Source: Maribacter aestuarii
Lineage (GTDB): Bacteria > Bacteroidota > Bacteroidia > Flavobacteriales > Flavobacteriaceae
Assembly (NCBI RefSeq): GCF_027474845.2
Contig: NZ_CP107031.2
Location: 3,735,001-3,799,000, forward strand
Length of the DNA: 64,000 nt
Direction of reading: 5' to 3'
The position numbers were made by a program, and so were the translations under genes. Of this stretch, positions 8,205-16,877 are shown piece by piece (within the stretch, counting starts at the first letter, position 1; the number at the start of each line of letters is the position of its first letter). Below the pieces are notes generated by a model. That model was not told the DNA's origin. It worked only from the letters and a program-made list of their open reading frames with translations, and ran no database searches.

Positions 8205-8923
8205 ATATTCGTAAGTCGCCTTTTTCTCATGATCCATACATATCTAAAGGCCCATTTCCATTTGATTTCATGTGACACATCGGGAATTTTCTTTGCCAAC
8301 AGTTCCAACTCTTCCCTTTTAAAGCCTTTTCTTATGGATATAGACCCGTCTATCTTAGCTACTTTTGTTTTGATAAAAATAAGCCCAAAAACCTGAAACA
8401 AATAATAAGCCAAGACACTTCGTTCAAGGTCGTTTATGACCACTCCAATAGTCGCCAGTTGTATAAAGCGCTTTAAGAATGATAAAATTTCCTCATTTTC
8501 AAAGTGATGCATGGTTAAAGTTGTAATTACGATATCGCAATTGAAATCGGAAAAATCAGCTCCCAAAATATCCTTTTTTGTATAGCTAATCTCAGGAAAA
8601 TCCGCTGTTTCTTGGCGTGCCAGTGTCAATGCATCGCCATTTAAATCTACACCGATGAACGATATTGGAATATTACGTTTCCGTGCCTCTACCGCAAGTG
8701 TTTTAAGCATATATCCGTCACCACACCCCATGTCCAAAATCGTATACGATTCTCTGGAAACCTCTCCAATCAGCTTGAATACAGCGTTCACCGTGATATC
8801 ATTCCCGCCAAGTATATGATTTACTCGATTTATGTCCTTAAAAATATATGGAAGGTCAGCACGGCTATCTTGAAAGTTATCCATGATTTCCAGACCATCA
8901 TGACGCTTTGTAAAATCAATCAT
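8201..8923 (-). CDS. Class I SAM-dependent methyltransferase
   Basis: This 240-residue protein has a Rossmann SAM-binding core: motif I LDMGCGDGYM (about 63-72), an acidic end of strand 2 (FIGVDLNG) and motif IV (CDIVITTLTMHHF). A hydrophobic C-terminal part (VLAYYLFQVFGLIFI) may touch the membrane or a lipid substrate. It overlaps the flavoprotein gene by 8 bp and the type III synthase by 4 bp, so the three are tightly coupled. The likely role is O- or C-methylation of the ring formed by the synthase. The acceptor is unknown. Confidence 0.87.
   Translation of the reverse strand: MIDFTKRHDGLEIMDNFQDSRADLPYIFKDINRVNHILGGNDITVNAVFKLIGEVSRESYTILDMGCGDGYMLKTLAVEARKRNIPISFIGVDLNGDALTLARQETADFPEISYTKKDILGADFSDFNCDIVITTLTMHHFENEEILSFLKRFIQLATIGVVINDLERSVLAYYLFQVFGLIFIKTKVAKIDGSISIRKGFKREELELLAKKIPDVSHEIKWKWAFRYVWIMRKRRLTNI
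8739..8750. repeat. Copy of 12-bp palindrome ATCGTATACGAT inside the methyltransferase gene
   Basis: An exact copy lies within the minus-strand methyltransferase gene, just before motif I. Confidence 0.6.
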
Positions 8924-10040
8924 AGTGTATGGGTTTTCCGTGCGTTCTGGCGATAACCGATTTTAACAGTCGCTCCGAAAATAATGAAGTCCTCAAGGCA
9001 GCATTCATCCAATTTCGATTCAGCAAAACATGTTGTAATTTGCGTCCAATCCATAGTCTATTCCTAAAAGTCCTATTCCAAGCAGCAGTGTATTCCTTTT
9101 CCATGGTCAACCGATCAAAATCGGTATTATCCAAATACTTTCGAATACTGAAAGCAGCAAGTTTTGCGCTATGAATGGCCATTGCCATACCGTTTCCGCA
9201 TAAGGGATGTATTAACCCAGCCGTATCCCCACACATGAGAATATGATTGACGATAGGCTGCTTTTTCTCAAAAGAGATTTGAGCTATAGATAGTGGCTTT
9301 TCGAAAATAGGCTCCGATTCGCCTAAAAATTCTTTCAGATATCTGTTTTTTGATACTACTTTCAAGTTGAAGTCCTGAATATCCGTATATTTTTTAAAAC
9401 TATTATAATGGACCAAATAACAAAAATTTACATCGCCTGTCTCTGTTTTTGATAATCCACCATAACCACCTTCAAAATTATGCAAGGCAACTAAATTTTC
9501 TGGGAACTTATCATTCCTATAATGCTCCTTCACGGCAAGCCAAGAGTGTTTCCTTGTCATAAAATCCCTTTGTAGGCTTTTATCCAGGCCCGAACGCTTT
9601 CCGTAGGCTCCTATTACTATTTTGGCTTTATAGGATATCCTTTCCTGACAATTAACCTGAAAATCGTCATTTTGAAATTTGATGTCTTGGACCTTTGTAA
9701 AATTAAAGGTCACGCCTTGCTCTTTTGCTCTTTCGTACAGTAAATAATCAAAGGCGTACCTGCTTATCCCCAACCCCCCCATAGAAAGCCTGGTAGTTAC
9801 TTTTTTACCGTCGACCGTGCTCATTTCAAAATTAGAGATTTTTACTGCCCCTTCGGCTTCGAGGTCTATACCAAGACCTTTTAAATAGGGTGTTACTTCC
9901 TGAGAGACGTATTCGCCGCATACTTTGTGATGAGGATAAGGATTAGTTTCAAAGACCAGGATTTCGTATCCATAACGCGATAAATCTATGGCTGCCGTTA
10001 GCCCTGCCAAACCTCCTCCCACTATGATTACATCATACAT
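8916..10040 (-). CDS. FAD-dependent oxidoreductase, geranylgeranyl reductase/monooxygenase-like
   Basis: This is the first gene of the polyketide operon and encodes 374 residues. It has an N-terminal FAD dinucleotide motif (VGGGLAGLTAA, residues 7-17), the PxxKxCGE segment of the geranylgeranyl reductase-like flavoproteins, and the second FAD motif GDTAGLIHPLCGNGMAMA. It could hydroxylate the aromatic ring or reduce double bonds; sequence alone does not decide. I chose the ATG at 10040, which gives MYDVIIVGGG; a GTG two codons upstream is possible. The gene is preceded by the terminator of the OmpA lipoprotein gene, so the operon probably has its own promoter in the short gap. Confidence 0.87.
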   Translation of the reverse strand: MYDVIIVGGGLAGLTAAIDLSRYGYEILVFETNPYPHHKVCGEYVSQEVTPYLKGLGIDLEAEGAVKISNFEMSTVDGKKVTTRLSMGGLGISRYAFDYLLYERAKEQGVTFNFTKVQDIKFQNDDFQVNCQERISYKAKIVIGAYGKRSGLDKSLQRDFMTRKHSWLAVKEHYRNDKFPENLVALHNFEGGYGGLSKTETGDVNFCYLVHYNSFKKYTDIQDFNLKVVSKNRYLKEFLGESEPIFEKPLSIAQISFEKKQPIVNHILMCGDTAGLIHPLCGNGMAMAIHSAKLAAFSIRKYLDNTDFDRLTMEKEYTAAWNRTFRNRLWIGRKLQHVLLNRNWMNAALRTSLFSERLLKSVIARTHGKPIHYD

Positions 10041-10067
10041 TTTCACTTACGGGAAGTTACACCATTC

Positions 10068-10106
10068 CAAAAAAAATCCCTGCAATAGCAGGGATAATTT
10101 TTAAGC
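10068..10106 (-). terminator. Terminator between OmpA lipoprotein gene and polyketide operon
   Basis: The inverted repeat ATCCCTGC-AATA-GCAGGGAT is flanked by A-rich and T-rich runs on both sides. On the minus strand it follows the OmpA stop at 10128 and ends in a run of eight T, so it should stop transcription before the flavoprotein gene. Confidence 0.8.
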
Positions 10107-10127
10107 TTAAGGAATTAATCGTTCAAA

Positions 10128-10823
10128 TTATCCTTTTGTCTTTTGCACAGCTTCCTCTTTCAACTCTTCGCTGGCTACAATGGCAAGCTCTACCCTACGG
10201 TTTTTAGCTTTACCCTCTGTGGTGCTATTATCACCTACAGGCTGTGCTTCCCCGTACCATTTCGTGGTAAACCTAGTAGGAGACAAATTTTTGGATATCA
10301 GATAATTGGTAACCGATTCCGCTCGTTGTTTCGAGAGATTCATGTTATAGTCATCTGGACCGGCACTATCGGTATGACCTTCTACTAAAATATTGGAATT
10401 AGGGTATTCTTTAAAAATACCCGCTAATTTATCTAAAGTAGTTGCCGAGGCACCTTTAACATTGGATTTGTTGGTATCAAAGTAAACGCCCGCATCTTGC
10501 GTAAATGTTACGTTTATCCCTTCACCTACTCTTTTTACTTCGGCACCTGGAATCTCTTCCTCTATACGCTCCGCTTGACGGTCCATTCTATTTCCAATGT
10601 ATCCACCCGCAGCTCCACCTATGGCAGCGCCCAAGATTGCGCCGAGTGCCGTATTGTTTCCACTTCCGACGTTGTTCCCGATGACACCACCGATTACAGC
10701 ACCTCCTGTGGCACCTATAACAGCTCCTTTTTGCGTTTTATTGGCATTTTTAACCGTACTACAGCTCATTACTAAAGCCAAGGTCAATAAATAACTCGTA
10801 TTCTTTATTATTCTTGTTTTCAT
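10128..10823 (-). CDS. OmpA family lipoprotein with glycine-zipper domain
   Basis: This encodes 231 residues. A lipoprotein signal ends at Cys21 (VMSC). A glycine-zipper segment rich in GAxIGG repeats spans about residues 33-80 and may insert into the membrane. A C-terminal OmpA peptidoglycan-binding domain (about 105-215) includes the hallmark VEGHTDSAGPDDYNMNLSKQRA and the Arg-rich KAKNRRVELAI. It anchors the outer membrane to the wall. It lies 30 bp downstream of the lipocalin-like lipoprotein gene, so the two form a small operon. Confidence 0.9.
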   Translation of the reverse strand: MKTRIIKNTSYLLTLALVMSCSTVKNANKTQKGAVIGATGGAVIGGVIGNNVGSGNNTALGAILGAAIGGAAGGYIGNRMDRQAERIEEEIPGAEVKRVGEGINVTFTQDAGVYFDTNKSNVKGASATTLDKLAGIFKEYPNSNILVEGHTDSAGPDDYNMNLSKQRAESVTNYLISKNLSPTRFTTKWYGEAQPVGDNSTTEGKAKNRRVELAIVASEELKEEAVQKTKG

Positions 10824-10853
10824 GTTATTGTTTTTATTTAAAGTAGGTTTCTA

Positions 10854-11330
10854 TTATTTTTTTGTAAAATCATATATGACCGTAACGTTTTCACCGTCCA
10901 CATTTACAAAGGACTTTAACCTCATGGCTTGTTCGGTGAGTGTTTCGATATTCAAACGGTATCCGACACCACCGGATATATCATTTCTCTTTTCGTCAAT
11001 AAACTTAAATTGTAATTGACTTGTACCTCCTTGCTCTACTACAGACCATCTTATAAAGCGGTCTCCGGCGTTACATAGTGTAGAGGGACTTATAGTATAG
11101 CGTCCGGTACTGTTATTGTCCCTAAAAAACCAATCACTACCCTCAAGACAAATATCTTCAGCGTCGTTGAATAGCACAGCTTTAAAGTTTCCGGCATTAT
11201 TTGCAAAAGAAATATCGTTCAAAGTCCAAGAACCGCTTAACATGTTTCTTTTACCTCTAGCATCTTTTGATATTGCGCATGATGATACGATAAGCATCAA
11301 AGCACTTGCAAGCAAAATTATTTTTCTCAT
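10854..11330 (-). CDS. Lipocalin-like lipoprotein
   Basis: This 158-residue lipoprotein has a signal ending at Cys18 (VSSC). The mature part is a small beta-rich domain starting with LSGSWTLNDISF, and the paired cysteines in DICLEGSDWFF and STLCNAGDRF fit the lipocalin-like families common in Bacteroidota. The ligand is unknown. It is the first gene of a two-gene unit with the OmpA lipoprotein, which suggests a role at the outer membrane. Confidence 0.72.
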   Translation of the reverse strand: MRKIILLASALMLIVSSCAISKDARGKRNMLSGSWTLNDISFANNAGNFKAVLFNDAEDICLEGSDWFFRDNNSTGRYTISPSTLCNAGDRFIRWSVVEQGGTSQLQFKFIDEKRNDISGGVGYRLNIETLTEQAMRLKSFVNVDGENVTVIYDFTKK

Positions 11331-11476
11331 TATTAATTTGATTTAATGGTTAACACTATATACGTTCACTTTCCATAATTGGACGGGAAGTTTCAATATT
11401 CTTTTAATAGTGTTGCAAAGTTGAAGATTATTATCTTTTTGGTTTAGCTCTTTCAGTATTATAGTTGATGGATACA

Positions 11477-13453
11477 CTAATAGGCAATCAATTCCTTTAG
11501 TTCTTTTTGAAACCTATCCTTCGGAAGGTAATTTTTTTCCAAGTCAGCGTTGAAAGGAATAGGCGTTTCCAGGCTGGCTACCCTTTTTATGGGACCATCG
11601 AGATATTCAAAACAGTTTTCCATGACCAAAGCGGAAATATCACTGGCGACCCCGCCAAAAAGACTATCTTCTTGAAGTATAATTAACTTACCGGTTTTTT
11701 TAACGGAGGCATATATACTTTCCATATCCAAGGGTTGTAGTGTCCTTAAATCCAAAAGGTCCGCTTTAATCTCGGTAAGTTCGTTTAACGTACCCAAAGC
11801 CCAATGCACACCTGCACCATAACTCACAATGGTAATTTCCGAGCCTTCTTTTAAAAGATTTGCCTTCCCGAAAGGTAAATTATAAGCATTGGTGGGAACA
11901 TCTTGGTAAACACTTCTGTACAAGCCCTTATGTTCAAAGAAAAGCACAGGATTAGGGTCGTCTATGGCCGTTGCCAGCAATCCTTTGGCATCTTCTGGAA
12001 AAGCAGGGTAAACTACCTTAAGCCCAGGAGTCTTCGTGAACCAAGCTTCATTGGTCTGGGAATGGAACGGCCCTGCGGCTACACCTCCCCCACAAGGCAT
12101 GCGAATAACCACATCTACCTTTTCACCCCAACGGTAATGGGTTTTTGCCAAGTAATTAACAATAGGATTAAAACCACTACTCGCAAAATCTGCGAACTGC
12201 ATTTCCATTACGGCCTTCATGCCATTAATGGAAAGTCCCATAGCGGCGGACACGATGGCCGATTCACAGATGGGTGTATTCCTTACACGTTCCTTACCAA
12301 AAGCTTCCACAAAACCTTCTGTAATCTTAAATACCCCACCGTATTCGGCTACATCCTGACCCATAATTACAAGGTTATCGTGCTTTTCCATCGCACCTCG
12401 AAAGCCATCTGAAATCGCATCAATAAGTCGAATATTTTTTTTATGAATAACAGGTTTAACCTCCTGATATTCAAAATCATAATATACTTCGTTTAATTCT
12501 TTGGTTACGTCAACAGTAATGGGCGCTTCATCGAATGCTTTTTGAAGATTTAATTCTATTTCTTCTGTAATTGCTTCCCGATAGTCCTGTTCCGCGGTTT
12601 CGGACAACAATCCAGTTTCCCTTAAGTATGCAGAATAATTATCCAGAGGGTCCTTTTCAGCCCAGGTATCCATAAGATTTTGCGGAACATATTTTGTACC
12701 ACTCGCTTCTTCATGACCGCGCATGCGAAAGGTCTTGAATTCGAGTAACACGGGTCTGGGATTTTTACGCATGTCCACGCACAACTCGTCCACCTTGGTA
12801 TACACTTCAAGGATGTTGTTCCCTTCAATGATATGGGATTCCATACCATACCCTATGCCCTTATCAGCTAAATCCTTACATTTAAATTGCTCATCTGTTG
12901 GGGTGGACAGCCCATAGCCGTTGTTTTCTATACAAAACAAGACTGGTAAATCCCAAACTGCAGCTACGTTAAGCGCTTCGTGAAAATCTCCTTCGCTCGT
13001 TGCTCCTTCCCCAGTAAAGACGGCGGTAACCTTTTGCTCTTTCCTAAGTTTATGGGCCAATGCTATGCCATCGGCTACGCCAAGTTGCGGACCCAAATGC
13101 GATATCATGCCTATAATTTTGTACTCCTGGGTGCCAAAATGAAAACTCCGATCCCTACCCTTGGTAAAACCACTTTCTTTTCCCTGCCACTGCGCAAAAA
13201 GACGGTACAATGGGATACTGCGGGTGGTAAAAACCCCTAGATTTCGGTGCATCGGTAAAATATACTCATCGGATTCCAAAGCGGTGGCAATACCTACCGA
13301 AATAGCTTCTTGACCAATACCACTGAACCATTTGGAAATCTTACCCTGCCGCAGCAGAATCAACATTTTTTCCTCTATCATCCGCGGCTTTAACATAGCC
13401 GTATAAAGCTTCAACTTTATATCATCCGCTATTTGAAAATTACTGTAGTCCAT
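11477..13453 (-). CDS. 2-oxoacid dehydrogenase E1 component, fused alpha and beta subunits
   Basis: This 658-residue thiamine-diphosphate enzyme decarboxylates a 2-oxoacid and passes the acyl group to lipoyl-E2. The alpha part (about 1-320) has the ThDP motif GEGATSEG followed by the closing NN of ENNGYG. The beta part (about 335-650) has the transketolase pyrimidine domain (GQDVAEYGGVF) and the C-terminal domain. The fusion of alpha and beta chains and overall similarity point to the branched-chain or broad-specificity enzyme usual in flavobacteria. No E2 or E3 gene is adjacent, so those are supplied from elsewhere. Confidence 0.88.
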   Translation of the reverse strand: MDYSNFQIADDIKLKLYTAMLKPRMIEEKMLILLRQGKISKWFSGIGQEAISVGIATALESDEYILPMHRNLGVFTTRSIPLYRLFAQWQGKESGFTKGRDRSFHFGTQEYKIIGMISHLGPQLGVADGIALAHKLRKEQKVTAVFTGEGATSEGDFHEALNVAAVWDLPVLFCIENNGYGLSTPTDEQFKCKDLADKGIGYGMESHIIEGNNILEVYTKVDELCVDMRKNPRPVLLEFKTFRMRGHEEASGTKYVPQNLMDTWAEKDPLDNYSAYLRETGLLSETAEQDYREAITEEIELNLQKAFDEAPITVDVTKELNEVYYDFEYQEVKPVIHKKNIRLIDAISDGFRGAMEKHDNLVIMGQDVAEYGGVFKITEGFVEAFGKERVRNTPICESAIVSAAMGLSINGMKAVMEMQFADFASSGFNPIVNYLAKTHYRWGEKVDVVIRMPCGGGVAAGPFHSQTNEAWFTKTPGLKVVYPAFPEDAKGLLATAIDDPNPVLFFEHKGLYRSVYQDVPTNAYNLPFGKANLLKEGSEITIVSYGAGVHWALGTLNELTEIKADLLDLRTLQPLDMESIYASVKKTGKLIILQEDSLFGGVASDISALVMENCFEYLDGPIKRVASLETPIPFNADLEKNYLPKDRFQKELKELIAY

Positions 13454-13579
13454 GGGTATAAAAAGCTTTATTTATAAGCCGATGTAAATGTAACAAAAAA
13501 CCATGTTAGCAATAATTGTGCAACTGCACACCAACTAAGCAATAATTCGTAATTTTACGTAAATAGTTAAAAAAGCAGT

Positions 13580-14530
13580 ATGAGTTTGGTACCTAGTGTA
13601 GACCTTTCCGATTTTATCTCGGGAAACCCAAAAAGAAAACAGCAGTTTATTGATGAAATTGGTAAAGCTTTTGAGGAAATTGGTTTTGTTGCTTTGAGCG
13701 GCCACTTTCTATCGGAAGAATTGGTGGAAGATCTCTATGCGGAAATCAAAAAATTCTTTGATTTGCCACAAGAAGTAAAGGATAGTTACGAAATTGAAGG
13801 AATTGGAGGACAGCGTGGGTACACTTCCTTCGGAAAGGAACATGCAAAAGGCAGGAAAGAGGGCGATTTAAAGGAGTTTTGGCATTTTGGACAATACGTA
13901 ACGGACAATCCGAAACTAGAAGCAGAATACCCAGATAACGTTTTCGTAAAGGAGCTTCCAAAGTTCAACGAGGTGGGAAAAGAGACCTTTAAGATGCTGG
14001 AAAAAACGGCTCGCTATGTTTTACGTGCTTTGGCGCTGCATTTAGAATTGGAGGAAACCTATTTTGACGAATTTATCACCAATGGAAACTCCATTTTACG
14101 GCCCATTCACTATCCGCCTATTACGTCGGAACCCAAGAACGCCGTTCGCGCGGCTGCTCATGGGGACATCAATCTTATTACTTTATTAATGGGTGCTCAC
14201 GGAAAGGGTTTACAGGTCAAAAACCATAAGGGAGAATGGATTGATGCTATTGCAAGGCCCGACCAGCTCATGATCAATGTCGGGGATATGCTGTCCCGAC
14301 TAAGCAATAATAAATTGAAGTCTACCATACATCAAGTGGTTAATCCGCCCAAAGAATTGTGGGGAACCTCTAGATATTCCGTGCCGTTCTTTATGCACCC
14401 TATTAGTGAAATGCCGTTGAACTGTCTGGAAAATTGTGTCGATGAGGAACATCCCAAACAATTTGAGGATATCACGGCCGGCGAATTTCTTCATGAACGG
14501 CTTATTGAATTAGGACTGATAAAGCAATAG
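13580..14530 (+). CDS. 2-oxoglutarate/Fe(II)-dependent dioxygenase, isopenicillin N synthase family
   Basis: This 316-residue double-stranded beta-helix oxygenase has an N-terminal DIOX_N domain (about 3-120). The iron ligands are His194, Asp196 (AAHGDIN) and His251 (STIHQVV), and the 2-oxoglutarate-binding RxS motif is Arg265-Tyr-Ser267 (RYSVPFF). All catalytic residues are present. The substrate is unknown. It lies 2 bp before a SUI1-family gene on the same strand, which makes a co-transcribed pair. It is divergent from the fused E1 gene. Confidence 0.9.
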   Translation: MSLVPSVDLSDFISGNPKRKQQFIDEIGKAFEEIGFVALSGHFLSEELVEDLYAEIKKFFDLPQEVKDSYEIEGIGGQRGYTSFGKEHAKGRKEGDLKEFWHFGQYVTDNPKLEAEYPDNVFVKELPKFNEVGKETFKMLEKTARYVLRALALHLELEETYFDEFITNGNSILRPIHYPPITSEPKNAVRAAAHGDINLITLLMGAHGKGLQVKNHKGEWIDAIARPDQLMINVGDMLSRLSNNKLKSTIHQVVNPPKELWGTSRYSVPFFMHPISEMPLNCLENCVDEEHPKQFEDITAGEFLHERLIELGLIKQ

Positions 14531-14532
14531 GA

Positions 14533-14859
14533 ATGGACCTACAAGACCAACTCAAGAACCTGTTTCCGGACCATACTCCGGAAGAAATTCCTAAAACGGA
14601 AAAGAAAGCGAACGTTTGGCTCCAAGAAGATCCTATTCTGTGTAAATATGAAAAGCGAAAAGGAAAACCTATCACTATTTTGGAGGGATACACCGGTGCG
14701 GATTCGGATTTTAAAAAGCTTGCTAAAGAACTAAAGACCAAATTAAGTGTGGGCGGTAGTTTTAAGGATGATAAGATTATAATTCAGGGTGATTATCGAG
14801 ATAAAATCATGGAAATTTTGAAGGCCAAAGGGTTTAATGTTAAAAGGGTCGGAGGATGA
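14533..14859 (+). CDS. SUI1/eIF1-like translation factor (YciH family)
   Basis: This 108-residue protein has a C-terminal SUI1 domain (about 40-105) with the conserved KGKPITILEGYTG and SVGGSFKDDKIIIQGDYR segments. Bacterial YciH-type proteins resemble eukaryotic eIF1 and are thought to affect start-codon fidelity. It begins 2 bp after the 2OG oxygenase stop, so the two are translationally coupled. The N-terminal 40 residues are a polar extension typical of bacterial homologues. Confidence 0.88.
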   Translation: MDLQDQLKNLFPDHTPEEIPKTEKKANVWLQEDPILCKYEKRKGKPITILEGYTGADSDFKKLAKELKTKLSVGGSFKDDKIIIQGDYRDKIMEILKAKGFNVKRVGG

Positions 14860-14971
14860 ATCCCTTAGAAATAAAATCAATTCGAACGGGTTGCGTTGAT
14901 TTCTGTTAAATTATTTTGTTTTTTTCTATTTAATGTTACTTTTATAAGTCAGAACCTAAACGACACTGGAA

Positions 14972-15904
14972 ATGAGTTCCCTTCTGCATATTACGAATGG
15001 AGACAGTTTTACAAAACGTCTTGGCAACTTAAATTTAAAAGGGGATGTCATTACTTGGCGTGAAATGCTTTGTGAAGGAGAAACCCTAACAAATGTGGGC
15101 AGTGAGTCCTTTTGGAAGAAACGCTACGAATTTCTGCACAAGAACTACAAAGTTTCTAAATCCTGGTTCATAGAAAAGACTCTAAAAGAATACCGATCGC
15201 TTTGTAACCATAAACAACAGGATCAGATAGTTCTTTGGTTTGAATACGACCTGTTTTGCCAAGTAAATATGTTAGCGGTCATAAGTTGGTTGTTGGCGAA
15301 TAGGAAATATGCCGAAATTTCATTGGTTTGCAGTGGAAAAGAGGATGAAAGTGACCAACTTTACGGTTTAAACGAGTTAACGGACGAACAATTACTTTCA
15401 CTCTACCGCAACAAAAAGGTACTTTCCCAAGATGATATTGAATATGCGGATTATGTATGGCAACTATATTGCAGTAACAATCCGATCCGTTTGGAAAATC
15501 TATCCGATTATGAGGACTTTCAGTTCGATTATCTGGGCGATGCCGTAAAATCCCATTTAAGAAGGTTTCCTAGTATAGCCAATGGCTTGAATGAAATGGA
15601 AAACAACATTCTAAGATTGGGCAATGAAAAAAAACCAGGTTCCAAGGGTGAGTTTCTGGGTGCCATTTTACGTAACCAAGGTAATCTTGGCTTTGGTGAC
15701 ACTCAACATGAGCGCGCATTGAGTAGGCTCAAGCCCCTGTTTACCAATTTTAATCCAGTCCGCCTATCTAAAAAGGGTAAGGAAATCTTAGAAGGCAAAA
15801 CTAGCTATTACTCCTGCATTAAGGATAACGATGTCTATTTAGGAGGGTCGTTAAAGTATAACTTCCTTTACAACACGGAATCCAACCGCATTCTTAAATT
15901 ATAG
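14972..15904 (+). CDS. DUF1835 domain-containing protein
   Basis: This 310-residue cytosolic protein has an N-terminal DUF1835 domain, recognisable from LLHITNGDSF at residue 4 and the WREMLCEGE motif near residue 32. The middle is acidic and helical and the C-terminus ends YNFLYNTESNRILKL. The biochemical function of the family is not established. The stop is 1 bp before the nucleoside phosphorylase ATG, so the two are coupled, which is a hint of a nucleotide-related role but no more. Confidence 0.78.
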   Translation: MSSLLHITNGDSFTKRLGNLNLKGDVITWREMLCEGETLTNVGSESFWKKRYEFLHKNYKVSKSWFIEKTLKEYRSLCNHKQQDQIVLWFEYDLFCQVNMLAVISWLLANRKYAEISLVCSGKEDESDQLYGLNELTDEQLLSLYRNKKVLSQDDIEYADYVWQLYCSNNPIRLENLSDYEDFQFDYLGDAVKSHLRRFPSIANGLNEMENNILRLGNEKKPGSKGEFLGAILRNQGNLGFGDTQHERALSRLKPLFTNFNPVRLSKKGKEILEGKTSYYSCIKDNDVYLGGSLKYNFLYNTESNRILKL

Positions 15905-15905
15905 C

Positions 15906-16781
15906 ATGCAATTAAGCCCCTCTGAGCTTATTCTAAATGCTGATGGCAGTATTTACCACCTCAACCTTCTTCCAACTGATATAGCACACATCATTATTAC
16001 CGTCGGTGACCCCGACAGGGTGCTAGAAGTTTCGAAGCATTTTGACTCCGTAGAAATTCGGAAAGGGAAGCGGGAGTTTTTGACGCATACGGGTCGTCTA
16101 AATGGCAAACGTTTAAGTGTCATATCCACTGGAATTGGAACTGACAATATTGACATTGTTCTGAACGAGCTGGATGCCCTCGTTAACATCGATTTTAAAA
16201 CCAGAACCATTAACCAAAATCGTATACGATTACAAATTGTGCGTGTCGGCACTTCGGGAGCCATACAGAAGGATATTCCGGTCGACTCCTTTCTTATGAG
16301 TCAATATTCCATCGGGTTTGATGGACTTCTACACTTCTACAAAAACGAAAATAACCTACATTCCCAAATGGAGGATGCCTTTATGGAACAAACGGACTGG
16401 TCCCCTTCCAAAGCACGGCCTTACATCACTGAATTTTCCAAAAATCTGGGCTCACATTTTATCGACAATCATATACGATTAGGCTTTACTGCCACTAGTA
16501 CAGGGTTTTACGGACCACAGGGAAGGCGACTAAGACTTGCTTCTAGCGATGGGGAGTTCATTCAAAAAATTGGCCGCTTCAGTTATGAAAATAGGCAGAT
16601 TACCAACCTGGAAATGGAAACATCAGGGATTTATGCACTTTCAAAACTGTTAGGTCACGAAGCGGTGTCCTTGAATTGTATCTTGGCCAATAGGGCCACG
16701 GGGGAGTTCTCAAAAAATCCACCAAAATCCGTATCCGACCTTATCCAGTTCACTTTAGAACGGATAACAAAACACACTTAG
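15906..16781 (+). CDS. Nucleoside phosphorylase (PNP/UDP family)
   Basis: This 291-residue enzyme belongs to the uridine/purine nucleoside phosphorylase superfamily, which splits a nucleoside with phosphate. The phosphate-binding VGDPDRV (about 33-39), the STGIGTDN loop (about 78-85) and the nucleoside/ribose-binding NLEMETSGIYALS (about 238-250) are clear. The preferred base cannot be read from the motifs; uridine phosphorylase-like is the best guess. It is coupled to the DUF1835 gene upstream. Confidence 0.85.
   Translation: MQLSPSELILNADGSIYHLNLLPTDIAHIIITVGDPDRVLEVSKHFDSVEIRKGKREFLTHTGRLNGKRLSVISTGIGTDNIDIVLNELDALVNIDFKTRTINQNRIRLQIVRVGTSGAIQKDIPVDSFLMSQYSIGFDGLLHFYKNENNLHSQMEDAFMEQTDWSPSKARPYITEFSKNLGSHFIDNHIRLGFTATSTGFYGPQGRRLRLASSDGEFIQKIGRFSYENRQITNLEMETSGIYALSKLLGHEAVSLNCILANRATGEFSKNPPKSVSDLIQFTLERITKHT
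16219..16230. repeat. Copy of 12-bp palindrome ATCGTATACGAT inside the nucleoside phosphorylase gene
   Basis: An exact copy of the palindrome lies within coding sequence, read as Asn-Arg-Ile-Arg. A one-mismatch copy (ATCATATACGAT) lies about 250 bp downstream in the same gene. Confidence 0.6.
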
Positions 16782-16877
16782 GCATCACTCAATCTTTAAA
16801 TTTTATTATCCACGTTTACATAACTAGCTGTTGATGATTCTTATTTGAAGATTAGCTATTTTTGATGAAATTTTTCC

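Noticed and set aside
10497..10794. Plus-strand frames opposite the glycine-zipper lipoprotein, one rich in Ala and Pro
   Set aside because: They are the complement of the Gly/Ala-rich zipper and not a separate gene.
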